DNA of 64,000 bases from VYFG01 sp965203365 (GCA_965203365.1 OZ241878.1:1240001-1304000), one strand, 5' to 3'; numbered from the stretch's first letter, positions 8,881 to 17,922 are shown. A program made the numbers and translations. The notes: generated by a model from the sequence alone, not told the origin.

Positions 8881-9548
8881 GGCGACCTCTCCGACGGGTG
8901 GGCACGTCCGGGCTAGGAAAGGTCGAAAGGCTCCCGGTTGGGTGGGCGGTGCCCGAATGCGATGGCCCAGGACCACCGGTGTTTTCTCAATACGGGTATG
9001 CTAGATGCTTCGGACCGGAGCGTCGTGGCGGGACCGGCCACCGAACGATGACGACGGGAAGCACCCCCACCGGTGCTTTGGCCGCTGTCGGGAACGGATC
9101 AGGGAGGAGCCGGATGACGAGTGGCGGATGATTGATACGAGTCTATCCAGGGGGCTGATGTACAGGGTGGGAATCAGGCGAGGGGTCCCCCAAGGGGGAC
9201 TCGACCCGAAACGACTGCTGGCCGAGAGGCACAGGGGCTGTCGGGAGCTCGCCACTGATGGTAGCCGGGCGGGCGTCCTGATCGAAGGGATGGATGCCGG
9301 GGCGCTGCCAGCGGATCAGGCTGATGACACCAACGCCATCGAGGCGCCCTGTAAAGAGCAGGGGATCAAGCCGGTAATTCCGTCGAAAACGTCACCGCCG
9401 GGAGCAGGATGCGTCTCTTAACCGTCTGCGGTATCGGATGGAAAAGACTTTCCTGCCCTTCCAGCGCTGGCGGGGCATGGCCACCCGCTATGCTCATCAG
9501 GTCTGTTCCTTCCTCGTCGCCGTCCCTGTCCGATGCCTCGTTCTGTGA
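8881..9548 (+). pseudogene. degraded IS5-family transposase
   Basis: Decayed transposase of the IS5 family, spread over several frames. Pieces in order: LSDGWA and KVERL/PGWVGG near 8895-8950 (N-terminal LSDxxWxxVExLLP block), MLRTGASWRDRPP at 9005 (preceded in frame by a TAG where Trp is usual), DEWRMIDTS near 9115, LPADQADDTNAI near 9305 and GIKPVIPSK near 9363. In another frame RLRYRMEKTFLPFQRWRGMATRYA runs from about 9423 to the stop at 9548. At least two frameshifts and one stop codon make it non-functional. No terminal inverted repeats were identified, so the ends are approximate. It marks the left border of the accessory cassette. Confidence 0.75.
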
Positions 9549-9744
9549 GCCGCTGTCTGGTGACGATAGTGTCCAGCGGTGCTCGTCTCGGTCCTCAACC
9601 TCAGCCCGATGTTCCTCTTTTTTCCGGTGAGAAGCGCACAAACGTGCTCAATCCATGGGGTTCGGGTGGTCAGGAGGGGTTTCTTTTCACGGGGAGCAAG
9701 GCTCGGTCCAGCGGTCGAACTGCACTGTAGTCTTGCAAGAGGAG

Positions 9745-10725
9745 CTACGGTAAGACGCAGTGGTCCTTGAAAAGACCGATGACAATGCGACCCTGTATGG
9801 GGGTAGGAGATTCCGCAACAGAGGGGGCGTCGTACAAAAAGCAAATCCGATCGATATGTGGCTGTAGCTTCACATGCCACCAAAATACTCTATCGATTCC
9901 CCGATAACGCCTCGTGCGGTCTCTTCTGGATGGTGGATGCCTCTTGGTGTTCCCATTCTCGTCCGACGTCTCAAATCCAATATGAGCCGATAATCTCTTG
10001 GATAAATTCTGCGGTTCTCCAGCACCATGCTCGTAAAAACATCCTGCACCGTGATCGTTAAGGCCACTCAAACAGCGAACCAGATCCTTCTGAACTTCGA
10101 TGAAAGGTCGGCTGAAGTCCCTCAGGCCGTGCCAGACATTACCCGCCCATCCGAGCTTTGGAAAAGCAGACGGAGCGATACGCTCGAACACCACCCGGTC
10201 AGCTTTCTCCAGTTCAATAATGGATCGAAAGAAATCGAGGTGTTCGGACTCTTCGGTTACGAAAAAAATATCTCTTCGAATCTCTTTCACGATCACAGGC
10301 ACCTTGCCAAATGGCACCCCATCAAGAGGCAATGGCAGAACTGCAACATGATTTCGTTCCGAATAACAGGCGTGAGCCCATGCCACGCCCGGAGAAAATC
10401 GTATGCTGCCACCGAATTCAGCATCAAAATCAAGCAACCCTGAATCGTCAAACTCAACGGTACGGTCCAAGGCATACCCGAGTCTCTGCTTCAGGTCATG
10501 ATCAAATTTCAGCGGACAGTCCTGATGGAAAAGTGCAGAGAAGAGTTGCACGCCACTGCCAAGGTCCGAGTCATAGTAGTCCCTATGCATGGCGACACCT
10601 TCGTTTCGACTTCGAGCAACGTCAAGCCGATCAAGCAGTCGATGGACGGCGTTCAACAATACATCGAAGTCCGCTTTAGCAGCCCCTTCCCAAGACCACT
10701 CGTCAAGTACAAACTTGGCGGTCAC
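9745..10725 (-). CDS. uncharacterised third protein of the DUF262/DUF3696 cassette
   Basis: 326 residues; I do not recognise a named domain. It starts at GTG 10725, overlapping the ATPase gene by GTGA, so it is translated with it. Visible features: an N-terminal acidic/aromatic stretch (DEWSWEGAAKADFDVL), a conserved-looking block MHRDYYDSDLGSG, the block VAVLPLPLDGVPFGKVPV, and a basic C-terminal part with RRDRTRRYRG and VFWWHVKLQPHIDRICFLY, ending GRIVIGLFKDHCVLP. No membrane segments. The His/Asp/Lys-rich C-terminus could bind nucleic acid or be catalytic, but that is speculation. Its position as the last gene of a putative defence operon makes it a candidate effector. Confidence 0.7.
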   Translation of the reverse strand: MTAKFVLDEWSWEGAAKADFDVLLNAVHRLLDRLDVARSRNEGVAMHRDYYDSDLGSGVQLFSALFHQDCPLKFDHDLKQRLGYALDRTVEFDDSGLLDFDAEFGGSIRFSPGVAWAHACYSERNHVAVLPLPLDGVPFGKVPVIVKEIRRDIFFVTEESEHLDFFRSIIELEKADRVVFERIAPSAFPKLGWAGNVWHGLRDFSRPFIEVQKDLVRCLSGLNDHGAGCFYEHGAGEPQNLSKRLSAHIGFETSDENGNTKRHPPSRRDRTRRYRGIDRVFWWHVKLQPHIDRICFLYDAPSVAESPTPIQGRIVIGLFKDHCVLP

Positions 10726-11309
10726 TTCGTGTGTCGCCGGATCGAAGCTAATACCGCAAGATCAATTTGTGTTTGATCGAAGAACCCGGTGGGCCAAGCG
10801 GAAAGTTGTCCTGTTCGATTGAGCTTCATCGACTGATGGATTGGGCCGTCATCGTCTTCAGACTTGAAAAAATGCATTACGGTCTGATCGGGAGACAATG
10901 TGGCCCTGCCCTCGGCGACAGCCACCCGGATACCGTTGAGCACATGATCGCTGTGTGTCTCAAGGAAAATCTGAGTACCGTCCGCTGCAACTTGGGCCAA
11001 GAAGCGGCCAATCATTGACTGCCCAACTGGATGCAGATGGGCTTCGGGATTCTCTACAAGCAACAGCCCGTCGACTTCTGTGCGCAGCGCTGCTACGACT
11101 ATTGGTAGCACATACGAAATGCCGAATCCAGTATTGGGTGCACGCACCCATTCGGTTCGAATACCCGGTGACTTGAAACGCAGACGTGTAACCGAAGTGT
11201 TGGGAAACCATTCAGCCTCAATCTGGATCGGACGAACGATCTTCCCCATCCAGCACTCAGTTTGGTGGAGCAGCCCGCCTAACTGTGCGTTGGCCGTAGA
11301 CCCCTCCAT
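10722..11309 (-). pseudogene. DUF3696-type ATPase, C-terminal part (separated by frameshift)
   Basis: C-terminal half of an SMC/ABC-like AAA ATPase. It carries FGISYVLPIVVAAL, the Walker B region GLLLVENPEAHLHP, and ETHSDHVLNGIRVAV, the hallmark of the OLD/DUF3696 group, then DQTVMHFFKSEDD and a C-terminal WPTGFFD. The first ATG in this frame is at 11309, but the homologous region reads smoothly on from the upstream fragment (11279-11845) if one G is added to the run at 11301-11304. The two fragments are therefore one gene broken by a single-base deletion. Reinitiation at 11309 could still make this part as a separate polypeptide. Confidence 0.82.
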
Positions 11310-11845
11310 TCGGCCGCGACTGACACGCGACCGAGCGAAGCGAGCACATGTGCTACAAACTCGCCGCGCGAGCCCACATCAAGCTCATCAACCGCTGTGG
11401 CACTGGCACCGAGAACATCGCGAGGTCCCAAACGTTCCGCACAGAGATAGCAGAACTGTGGGGCAGGTCCAGCCAGTGCCCCCGGATGGCCGGTAGGTCG
11501 TTCAACTACAATAGCGTTCAGCGTCCGTACATCGTCACTGCCCGACGCACGAAACGACCAGCGTCCAAGCTTGCCTTGGGAATTGTGCACTTCAACTGTA
11601 GCCAGATCATCACTGGCTTCGTGATGAATGACATCATCAGCGCCACCCAACTCCAGAGCGTCAATCCCATTCAACTCGATGTGGCTTCGGTCAGGTAACC
11701 TGGACATCTGCCGAGCTAGTAAGAGCGATTGAAGGACCGATGTCTTGCCAGCCCCATTAGCACCTGTCAGGACTGTGAGGGCTGCGCTCTTCAGGGTCAG
11801 TTCCCGAAACCGCTTGAAGTTCTTGAGACGGATCTCGGTAATCAC
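11279..11845 (-). pseudogene. DUF3696-type ATPase, N-terminal part (separated by frameshift)
   Basis: N-terminal half of the same ATPase: MITEIRLKNFKRF and Walker A LTGANGAGKTSVLQSLLLA (residues ~28-45), followed by an insertion with ELGGADDVIHHEASDD and the family block YLCAERLGPRDVLG...GSRGEFVAHVLA. The frame ends EWRGLRPTHS at 11279. Restoring one G in the homopolymer at 11301-11304 would give EWRGSTANAQLGGLL and continue into the C-terminal fragment, making about 370 residues, as expected for the family. GTG start at 11845 overlaps the DUF262 stop (GTGA). Without Walker B this fragment alone should not hydrolyse ATP. Confidence 0.82.
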
Positions 11846-12999
11846 CTAACCACTTCCCTAACAACTTCCCGGACTTTACCCAGACGCGTTCGAACACTGC
11901 GGTGGTCTCCAGTGGAACTACTGATCGAATTGATAAACTCAATGTCGTTAGTCATCATCTCACGTGCTCGCTCGACAAGTTCTTCAGCTGCGTTCTGGAT
12001 ATCGGTCTCGCCGTAATCCGCCAGGACCGTACCCCAACTTTCGAACAAGGCACGGTTAATCGGGCTTTTGCGATTCGCATTCCATGGCCATTTACGAAAG
12101 GCCTGATCGCCGAATAGAGTTCGGCTGTTGATCATGCCGCGAATGAACTCGCTGCGCAGTCTCTCAAAATCGTCGTTGGCTGGGTCATCCAGTCGCCTCG
12201 TAACGAACCCAAGGAACTCCTCAAGGTTGCCATATCTCGCATAATCTTCCAAGTCAAACAGGCGAAAGGCAATGAATCGAAGGACCATCTCCCGGTCGGC
12301 CATCCTTGGATGCGCCCTCAGTGTTCCACCCGTCGCCACATCGAAGCTGTCGTCATTCACCAATAACCCTAGGAATTCCCTTGAACGAGGCTGACTCATA
12401 CAGTGGCGGATTTCCTGGGCGCTCAGCGGAGTTCCACCAGTATTGATTCGTCGAAAAATGTCAAATTTCACCCGGTATGGGGTCTGGGGGTCAATCACAT
12501 GGGCAACGAATTGAGAACTTTTCAGACGTCGCTGAAACAGCGTTGTTAACTCGTCAAATCCCTGTCCTCTAAGATCTTGGAGATAGACCAATTCACCCAA
12601 CTTCTCTTTCGGGTCGGATACATACCGGTAGATTGTGGTCAGTCGTTGGACCCCATCAACAACCTGCAGTCGACCATTATCGTCTTCATTAAAATAGAAC
12701 GACGGCAGTGGGATACCCAGCAAGAGCGACTCGATTAGTCCCGAACGTTGCCGGGCTTTCCACACATAATGGCGCTGAAAATCTGGAGCGATGTCAATGT
12801 CATTATCCCTGATCATGTCCACCACTTGACGCAAGGAATAATGTTTCGTATGGATCCGAATCTTCTCCGGGTCCCAAGGCTCAACATCATCTGGTCTCGT
12901 CGATTCATCAGTTTCCAGTTCGACCCCCGTTGCTTGACTCTCGAAGTACTCTTCAAAAATTTCGCTTTCAGCTTGTAATGGGGTGTCCGTCGTGGGCAT
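11842..12999 (-). CDS. DUF262 (GmrS-like/ParB-fold) protein
   Basis: 385 residues. The DUF262 signature is clear: YSLRQVVDMIRDNDIDIAPDF with QR..VW, LIESLLLGIPLPSFYF, the nucleotide-binding DGVQRLTTI motif (usually DGQQR), and FRRINTGGTPLSAQEIRH. An acidic N-terminal 45 residues precedes the domain. There is no C-terminal DUF1524 HNH domain as in GmrSD fusions, so this is the stand-alone form. DUF262 proteins act as NTP-driven sensor/regulatory parts of several anti-phage systems (GmrSD, BrxU, SspE). It is the first intact gene of the cassette and is translationally coupled to the ATPase. Confidence 0.88.
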   Translation of the reverse strand: MPTTDTPLQAESEIFEEYFESQATGVELETDESTRPDDVEPWDPEKIRIHTKHYSLRQVVDMIRDNDIDIAPDFQRHYVWKARQRSGLIESLLLGIPLPSFYFNEDDNGRLQVVDGVQRLTTIYRYVSDPKEKLGELVYLQDLRGQGFDELTTLFQRRLKSSQFVAHVIDPQTPYRVKFDIFRRINTGGTPLSAQEIRHCMSQPRSREFLGLLVNDDSFDVATGGTLRAHPRMADREMVLRFIAFRLFDLEDYARYGNLEEFLGFVTRRLDDPANDDFERLRSEFIRGMINSRTLFGDQAFRKWPWNANRKSPINRALFESWGTVLADYGETDIQNAAEELVERAREMMTNDIEFINSISSSTGDHRSVRTRLGKVREVVREVVR

Positions 13000-13007
13000 G
13001 AGCTATT

Positions 13008-13240
13008 TCAGTTAAATGGGCGTCTGCTATTGTTCGTTGAATCGTAATCCAATGAAATCATTCCTGCAATGGCTTGCCTTATCAGAAATTCTCGCTGGCC
13101 TGCCTTAGTTCGGAAAATCCACTGGCGAATCCCATCCCCGTGCCACTCCAAAGTGCAACACTTGGACTCATCGCCTGATCGCTTGAGGTAAGCGGATTGC
13201 AGCAGGCCAGATGATGGCAGACCATTTAGCACCAACAGAG
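13008..13240 (-). other. possible 3' remnant of a gene upstream of the DUF262 gene
   Basis: A frame ends with TAA at 13008, only 8 bases before the DUF262 start, and reads back through WHGDGIRQWIFRTKAGQREF and RQAIAGMISLDYDSTN until it runs into sequence that is the IS30 transposase on the other strand (from about 13250). I do not recognise the product. It may be the tail of a fourth cassette gene truncated by the IS30 insertion, or a chance reading frame. Confidence 0.3.
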
Positions 13241-13249
13241 AATGCTCAT

Positions 13250-14290
13250 GCCTTCCGGCGACCATCCCCTGACCCATTTCGAAAGAGGCCAGATTTACGC
13301 CTGGTTGCATAGATGTCTGTCGAAACGCGAGATCGCCCGCCCGCTCGGACGGAATCCCACCATGATCGCCCGGGAGACATCGCGCCACCACGGACAGGGG
13401 GTGACCGGCACTCCCAGAATCAGGGGCAGGCGACCAGCCGGCGTCAGGCAGTCGCCCAGGTGCCCCGGAAGATGACCCCTGGGCGCTGGGAGGCGGTCGA
13501 GAACCTTTTAACATATTACACTTATATCTGAACTCATTCTCGCTTTCTCTCACCCAGGGCATCGCGTACCAAGACCGCCCAGTTCAATCGTTCAAGCCCC
13601 TGCCAGACCTTCTTCGCCCCAGCAGCGGCTGGCTCTTCGACGGATGACTGCCCACCAGTCGGCCGAGATCAATCACCACGAGGCGGATGTGGGGCCCGGT
13701 CCGATTCGCCGGGGTCGGGGGAGGACTCTGCGAGGCCGGATCAGGCGGCGTCGCGGGATGGTTCTGCAAGACCGGGCCGGATGGCGTCAGGGGAAGCAGC
13801 CGAACGGGTGGGGAGGGCAACCCGCGGGACGGGGTCATCTTCCTGGGCGGGTGGACATCATTGAGCGCCCGGCGGTCGGGGAGGACAAGGGCCGGATCGG
13901 GTCTCGAAATTCATAGAGTTGGAGGTGGGAGGGAAGACCGCAGCGGCGGATGGCCCCGTTTCGGGACCGGGTGCACCCTGGCACGGCGGACCACGGCCAG
14001 GCGTTGGCTAGACCCCGGGAGACCGCTGCAGTGCTCGAGGCTGACTTGGACTTTGTCACCCCCGAACACGCCTGGAAGCGGGCCTGAACGAGCCTACCCA
14101 TGACCTGATGCGCCAAGACTTTCCGAAAGAAACGGGCTTCTGTCCGGTGACGGCGTCCCAAGTCTGGGCGGTGAAGGACCGGATCAACCACCGGCCACGG
14201 AAGAGGCTGGGGTATCAGACCCCGGCGGAGATCTTCGCCGAGGCCCTAGCGTCGGGAGATGGCCTCTGTCAGACTCCTCAAACATCAAGA
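13250..14290 (+). pseudogene. degraded IS30-family transposase
   Basis: Pieces of an IS30 transposase in order but in different frames. LTHFERGQIYAWLHRCLSKREIA with LGRNPTMIARE (13260-13380) is the N-terminal HTH; MTPGRWEAVENLL (about 13470-13510) follows. LPGRVDIIERPAV (about 13845-13880) is the block before the catalytic domain. At the end, DFPKETGFCPVTASQVWAV and INHRPRKRLGYQTPAEIF (14113-14235) are the typical C-terminus. The DDE core between 13900 and 14100 is heavily scrambled. Multiple frameshifts and deletions; not functional. Inverted repeats were not found, so the ends are estimates. Confidence 0.8.
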
Positions 14291-14416
14291 TGGGTGGCCA
14301 GAATGAGAGCGTTCTGGGGCGTTGATTTTTCCGCCGCCACGACCCCTCCCATCGGGTGTCGCCCGCATTCCGGTTGAAAAGACACAGCTGTCCGTGCTCT
14401 GTTTCGTCGCTGCAGT

Positions 14417-14749
14417 TTAAATTGAGAACGAAGAACCACAGCCACATGTCGCCGTGGCATTGGGATTATTCACCAAGAAGCGCGAACCCATCAGATCGTC
14501 CTTGAAGTCGATCTGGGCCCCTTCCAGATACTGCAAGCTGAGCATATCCACCAAGATTCGAATACCGGATTGCTCAATGGTGACATCGTCCTCCTGGGCG
14601 GACGCATCAAACTGAAACCCGTACTGAAAGCCGGAACATCCTCCACCTTGAATGTAGACACGCAACATCAAGGCGGGGTCATTCTTCGACACGAGCAGTT
14701 GATTGACCCGCTCGGCAGCGGCTTCACTGATTGAGAGATTTGTCTGCAC
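14417..14749 (-). CDS. erpA: iron-sulfur cluster insertion protein ErpA
   Basis: A-type Fe-S carrier that delivers clusters to apo-proteins. 110 residues with the three ligand cysteines: C38 in GGGCSGFQYGF, and C102 and C104 in TCGCGSSFSI. The N-terminus (LSISEAAAERVNQLL) and SLQYLEGAQIDF fit ErpA better than IscA. The start is GTG at 14749. It stands alone here, between the IS30 remnant and the IclR region, with none of its usual anmK or argC neighbours. Confidence 0.9.
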   Translation of the reverse strand: MQTNLSISEAAAERVNQLLVSKNDPALMLRVYIQGGGCSGFQYGFQFDASAQEDDVTIEQSGIRILVDMLSLQYLEGAQIDFKDDLMGSRFLVNNPNATATCGCGSSFSI

Positions 14750-15250
14750 GGATTTTTACTCGAAGTTTGTTCTACATGTAACCTCTAACGTCACGATTTC
14801 AATACCCCTGAATGTCGATCACACCGATTATAAGCGCACACGTCGTGGTCTTGGATGGAAACGTTCCCATCATTTCCACTCCTCGGCCGGGTCCCCGCAT
14901 CATTTGATAGCCGTGCATGGACGATGTGCCGTTGTGCTCCCGGGAATCAGCGGTATGTCTGATCGAGTGTCCTACGCAGACCATGGCGACCGCGCACTGG
15001 ATGAACCAAGCTGAAACCGCTCCCAGCATCCTGGTCGAGCAACAGGGCGAACTCGACCGAAGAGAGCGGCTGCGGACGAACCGATTCGACCGCGACTGAC
15101 ATCTCCGGAAGCGGACCGAGGACTACCATGACATTGTTGTCTGCCCCATCAATATGTCGATGAGTTTCCATCACGGGCGCGATTGTGGCGATGGAGACCG
15201 GGTTGATACCGCATGCCACCGCCGACAGGGGGATGCAGCCACTCGACCGT
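14750..15250. other. 500-base stretch without a recognised gene
   Basis: Between erpA and the IclR gene. The only notable frame is on the minus strand (14947-15219, about 90 residues, containing ACGINPVSIATIAPVMETHR and NNVMVVLGPLPEMSV). It looks more protein-like than random sequence and could be the remnant of an inactivated gene, but I cannot name it. I see no RNA gene and no clear promoter. Confidence 0.3.
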
Positions 15251-16012
15251 TCAGCCAGCCCTCAGTAACTCGGCAAATCTCATCGCGGCCTGACGTAATC
15301 GGGCCACGTGTCCAATAGCAATCTTCAGGGACATTCGAATTTCCGGGGCCTGGACCGAGACCGTGCCGACCACTCCCCGACTTTGGTCCCGGATGGGGAC
15401 GGCGACGGCAATCATTCCCTCCACCAGTTCGCCCCGGTCAGTGGCGAAATCGTTGGCTTTAACTTCGGCCAGTTCCTGAAGCAATTTCATGGGGTCTGTG
15501 ATAGTCAAGGACGTACAGCATTTCCAAGGCAATAGGGACAAGAGCTTGCGCTGTCGCTTGTCGTCCAAGGTCGCCAGATACATTTTTCCACTGGCTGTGC
15601 AATGCAAGGGGACTTTGGAGCCCACGGGAAACTGAAGACGCAACGGCCACTTGGTTTCCACCCGGTCGGCGTAGACCATGCTGGACCCGTCGGGATATGC
15701 CAGATTGCAGGTTTCACCCAGGTCTTCCGACAGACCTTGCAGGATCGCATGGCGCTCTAGGTGGAAAGCAGCCCCCGACAAGACTCCCATGGCGATTTCC
15801 CGCATGGCGGGCCCCGGCACATATTTCCTGCCATCATAATCCTTCTGCAGGTAACCCTGACTTTCCAGAACCGAACACAGCCGATGTGCCGTGGACTTCG
15901 GGACATTCAGAGTCTGACTGATCGCCTGCAGGCCAACTGACTGCTCCGTCTGGGCCATGAAGCTGACCAGTGACAGGACCCGCTGTATTGTGGAACCTCG
16001 TTCTCTTGTCAT
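15251..16012 (-). CDS. IclR-family transcriptional regulator
   Basis: 253 residues from ATG 16012 (an upstream TTG at 16045 would add 11). N-terminal winged HTH: TIQRVLSLVSFMAQ, LNVPKSTAHRLCSVLESQGYL (recognition helix). C-terminal IclR effector domain with LHCTASGKMYLATL, GELVEGMIAVAVPIRD and VVGTVSVQAP. It is divergent from the GMC oxidoreductase gene, with a 17-bp palindrome between them. IclR regulators control dihydroxypropanesulfonate (hps) loci in Cupriavidus and Roseobacters, which fits the genes here; the effector is unknown. Confidence 0.9.
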   Translation of the reverse strand: MTRERGSTIQRVLSLVSFMAQTEQSVGLQAISQTLNVPKSTAHRLCSVLESQGYLQKDYDGRKYVPGPAMREIAMGVLSGAAFHLERHAILQGLSEDLGETCNLAYPDGSSMVYADRVETKWPLRLQFPVGSKVPLHCTASGKMYLATLDDKRQRKLLSLLPWKCCTSLTITDPMKLLQELAEVKANDFATDRGELVEGMIAVAVPIRDQSRGVVGTVSVQAPEIRMSLKIAIGHVARLRQAAMRFAELLRAG

Positions 16013-16070
16013 GGACAATAATATCTCGGAAGGGATAATTGCCAAGGCTAGGAATATCCTTCATTTTGCA

Positions 16071-16114
16071 TATAATCGGATCTATTATAATGTATACTGG
16101 AACAGTACGTTCCA
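16071..16114 (+). promoter_or_regulatory. IclR operator palindrome and -10 elements
   Basis: TGGAACAGTACGTTCCA at 16098-16114 is a perfect inverted repeat of 6-bp arms around 5 bases, the size and TGGAA/TTCCA character of IclR-family operators. Two TATAAT hexamers lie just upstream (16071-16076 and 16086-16091); neither has a good -35. The palindrome begins 7 bases past the second TATAAT, so a bound regulator would cover the likely start site of the GMC/TRAP operon. The IclR gene is divergent, so autoregulation is likely. Confidence 0.6.
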
Positions 16115-16144
16115 TTTTGTGAAATTAGGCCTTCATGATCCTTG

Positions 16145-17755
16145 ATGTCTCTCCCGTCCGACACTTATGACTACATCATTGTCGGTGCGGGCTCCGCCGG
16201 GTGCGTCATTGCGTCCCGACTTTCGGAAAATCCTGCCGCCCGGGTGCTGTTGCTGGAAGCCGGGATACAGGACAACAACTTGTGGCTTCACATCCCGGTA
16301 GGTTATTTCAAAACCATGCACAATCCCTCTGTCGACTGGTGCTATCGAACTGACCCGGACCCGGGGTTGAACGGCCGACAACTTCAATGGCCCAGAGGGA
16401 AAGTGCTGGGCGGTTCCAGTTCCCTGAACGGTCTGCTCTATGTCCGGGGCCATCCAGAGGATTACAACGGATGGGCGGATACCGGCAATCCGGGCTGGTC
16501 TTGGAAAGAAGTCCTGCCTTATTTTCTGAAATCGGAGGATCAGGAACGAGGGGCCAATGCATATCACGCGACCGGAGGCCCCTTGGAGGTGTCGGACATC
16601 CGGTTCAGGCGCCGAATCTCGGACGCCTTTGTGGATGCCGCGGTGGAGGCGGGCATCCCCCGAAACGACGATATCAACGGGGCCCGTCAAGAAGGGGTGG
16701 GGTATTTTCAGTTGACGGCGCGAGGCGGCTGGCGATGCAGTGCCGCCAAGGCGTTCCTCAAACCCGCCCGAAACCGGTCCAATCTGGACATCGTCTCTTC
16801 GGCCCACGTCACCCGGCTGACTTGTGAAGGGCGGCGGGTCACGGGGCTGGAATATCGAAAGAACCGCCAGTTGTATCGGGTGGCGACCCGGAAGGAGACC
16901 ATTGTCAGTGCTGGGGCCATCGGCTCGCCCCAGATCCTTCAGCTGTCCGGAATCGGCCCCGGTCAACTCAGTCGGGAGATGGGAATTGAGCCGGTACTGG
17001 ACCTGCCCGGTGTGGGGGCCAACCTTCAGGACCATCTGCAAATCCGAACCGTCTACAAGTGCCGCTGGCCCACGTTGAATGACGAACTGCGTCACCCGTT
17101 GCGCAAATTGTGGATTGGTCTTCAGTTCCTGCTGTTTCGGACCGGCCCCATGACCTTGGCCGCCAGTCAGGTCGCGATCTTTACGCGCACATCACCGCAG
17201 ATCAAGCGTCCAGATATCCAATTTCACTTTCAGCCGCTCAGTTCAGACAGTCCCGGCGAGGGAACCCACCACTTCTCGGCGTTCACGTCTTCCGTATGTC
17301 AGCTTCAACCCACCAGCACCGGTCAGGTGCGGATCCTCTCTCCCGACCCGGGCCATCATCCCTCGATTCAGCCAAACTATCTCCATACCGACTACGACTG
17401 CCAGGTCGCCGTGGATGGGATCAAGGTGGCTCGAAGAATTGCCTCCATGCCGTCCCTCCAGTCGATCGTGACGGATGAATATGATCCCGGGACAGAGGTT
17501 CAAACCGATGATCAACTGCTGGAACATGCCCGCAACACGGCCACCACGATTTACCATCCGACCGGCACCTGTCGAATGGGAGCGGACAGCGATGCGCAGG
17601 CCGTGGTGGACCATCGATTGAAAGTTCATGGTCTCACCGGTCTGCGGGTGGCCGATGCGTCGATCATGCCCACCATCGTGTCGGGCAATACCAATGCGCC
17701 CACTATCATGATCGGTGAAAAATGTGCCGACATGATTCGAGCGGACTGGGCATGA
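16145..17755 (+). CDS. GMC-family FAD-dependent alcohol oxidoreductase (choline-dehydrogenase-like)
   Basis: 536 residues. FAD-binding YDYIIVGAGSAGCVIASRLSE at the N-terminus, GMC signature 1 in GKVLGGSSSLNGLLYVRG, signature 2 in GAIGSPQILQLSGIG, and the C-terminal catalytic region HPTGTCRMG with NAPTIMIGEKCADMI. It oxidises a primary or secondary alcohol and passes electrons to a quinone or cytochrome. The ATG at 16145 is chosen over a TTG one codon earlier. It is the first gene downstream of the IclR operator and precedes the TRAP genes by 167 bases, so its substrate is likely the transported compound or a related alcohol. Exact specificity cannot be read from sequence. Confidence 0.9.
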   Translation: MSLPSDTYDYIIVGAGSAGCVIASRLSENPAARVLLLEAGIQDNNLWLHIPVGYFKTMHNPSVDWCYRTDPDPGLNGRQLQWPRGKVLGGSSSLNGLLYVRGHPEDYNGWADTGNPGWSWKEVLPYFLKSEDQERGANAYHATGGPLEVSDIRFRRRISDAFVDAAVEAGIPRNDDINGARQEGVGYFQLTARGGWRCSAAKAFLKPARNRSNLDIVSSAHVTRLTCEGRRVTGLEYRKNRQLYRVATRKETIVSAGAIGSPQILQLSGIGPGQLSREMGIEPVLDLPGVGANLQDHLQIRTVYKCRWPTLNDELRHPLRKLWIGLQFLLFRTGPMTLAASQVAIFTRTSPQIKRPDIQFHFQPLSSDSPGEGTHHFSAFTSSVCQLQPTSTGQVRILSPDPGHHPSIQPNYLHTDYDCQVAVDGIKVARRIASMPSLQSIVTDEYDPGTEVQTDDQLLEHARNTATTIYHPTGTCRMGADSDAQAVVDHRLKVHGLTGLRVADASIMPTIVSGNTNAPTIMIGEKCADMIRADWA

Positions 17756-17922
17756 AAATGCCAACCGGCTATCGACGTACAACCGTTCCGGATCAGAGGG
17801 GTTCTGCTTCTGTCCGGCCATTCTTTCATTCTTGTTCCGGTCTTCCCGGACTCGAATGGATTGACAGGAAGGTCATATATTCCATTGCCTTCCATACTCT
17901 AACCCAATGAGGAATATCAATC

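Noticed and set aside
16133..17095. 320-residue open frame on the minus strand opposite the GMC oxidoreductase
   Set aside because: Antisense to a gene with intact FAD motifs; no recognisable domain.
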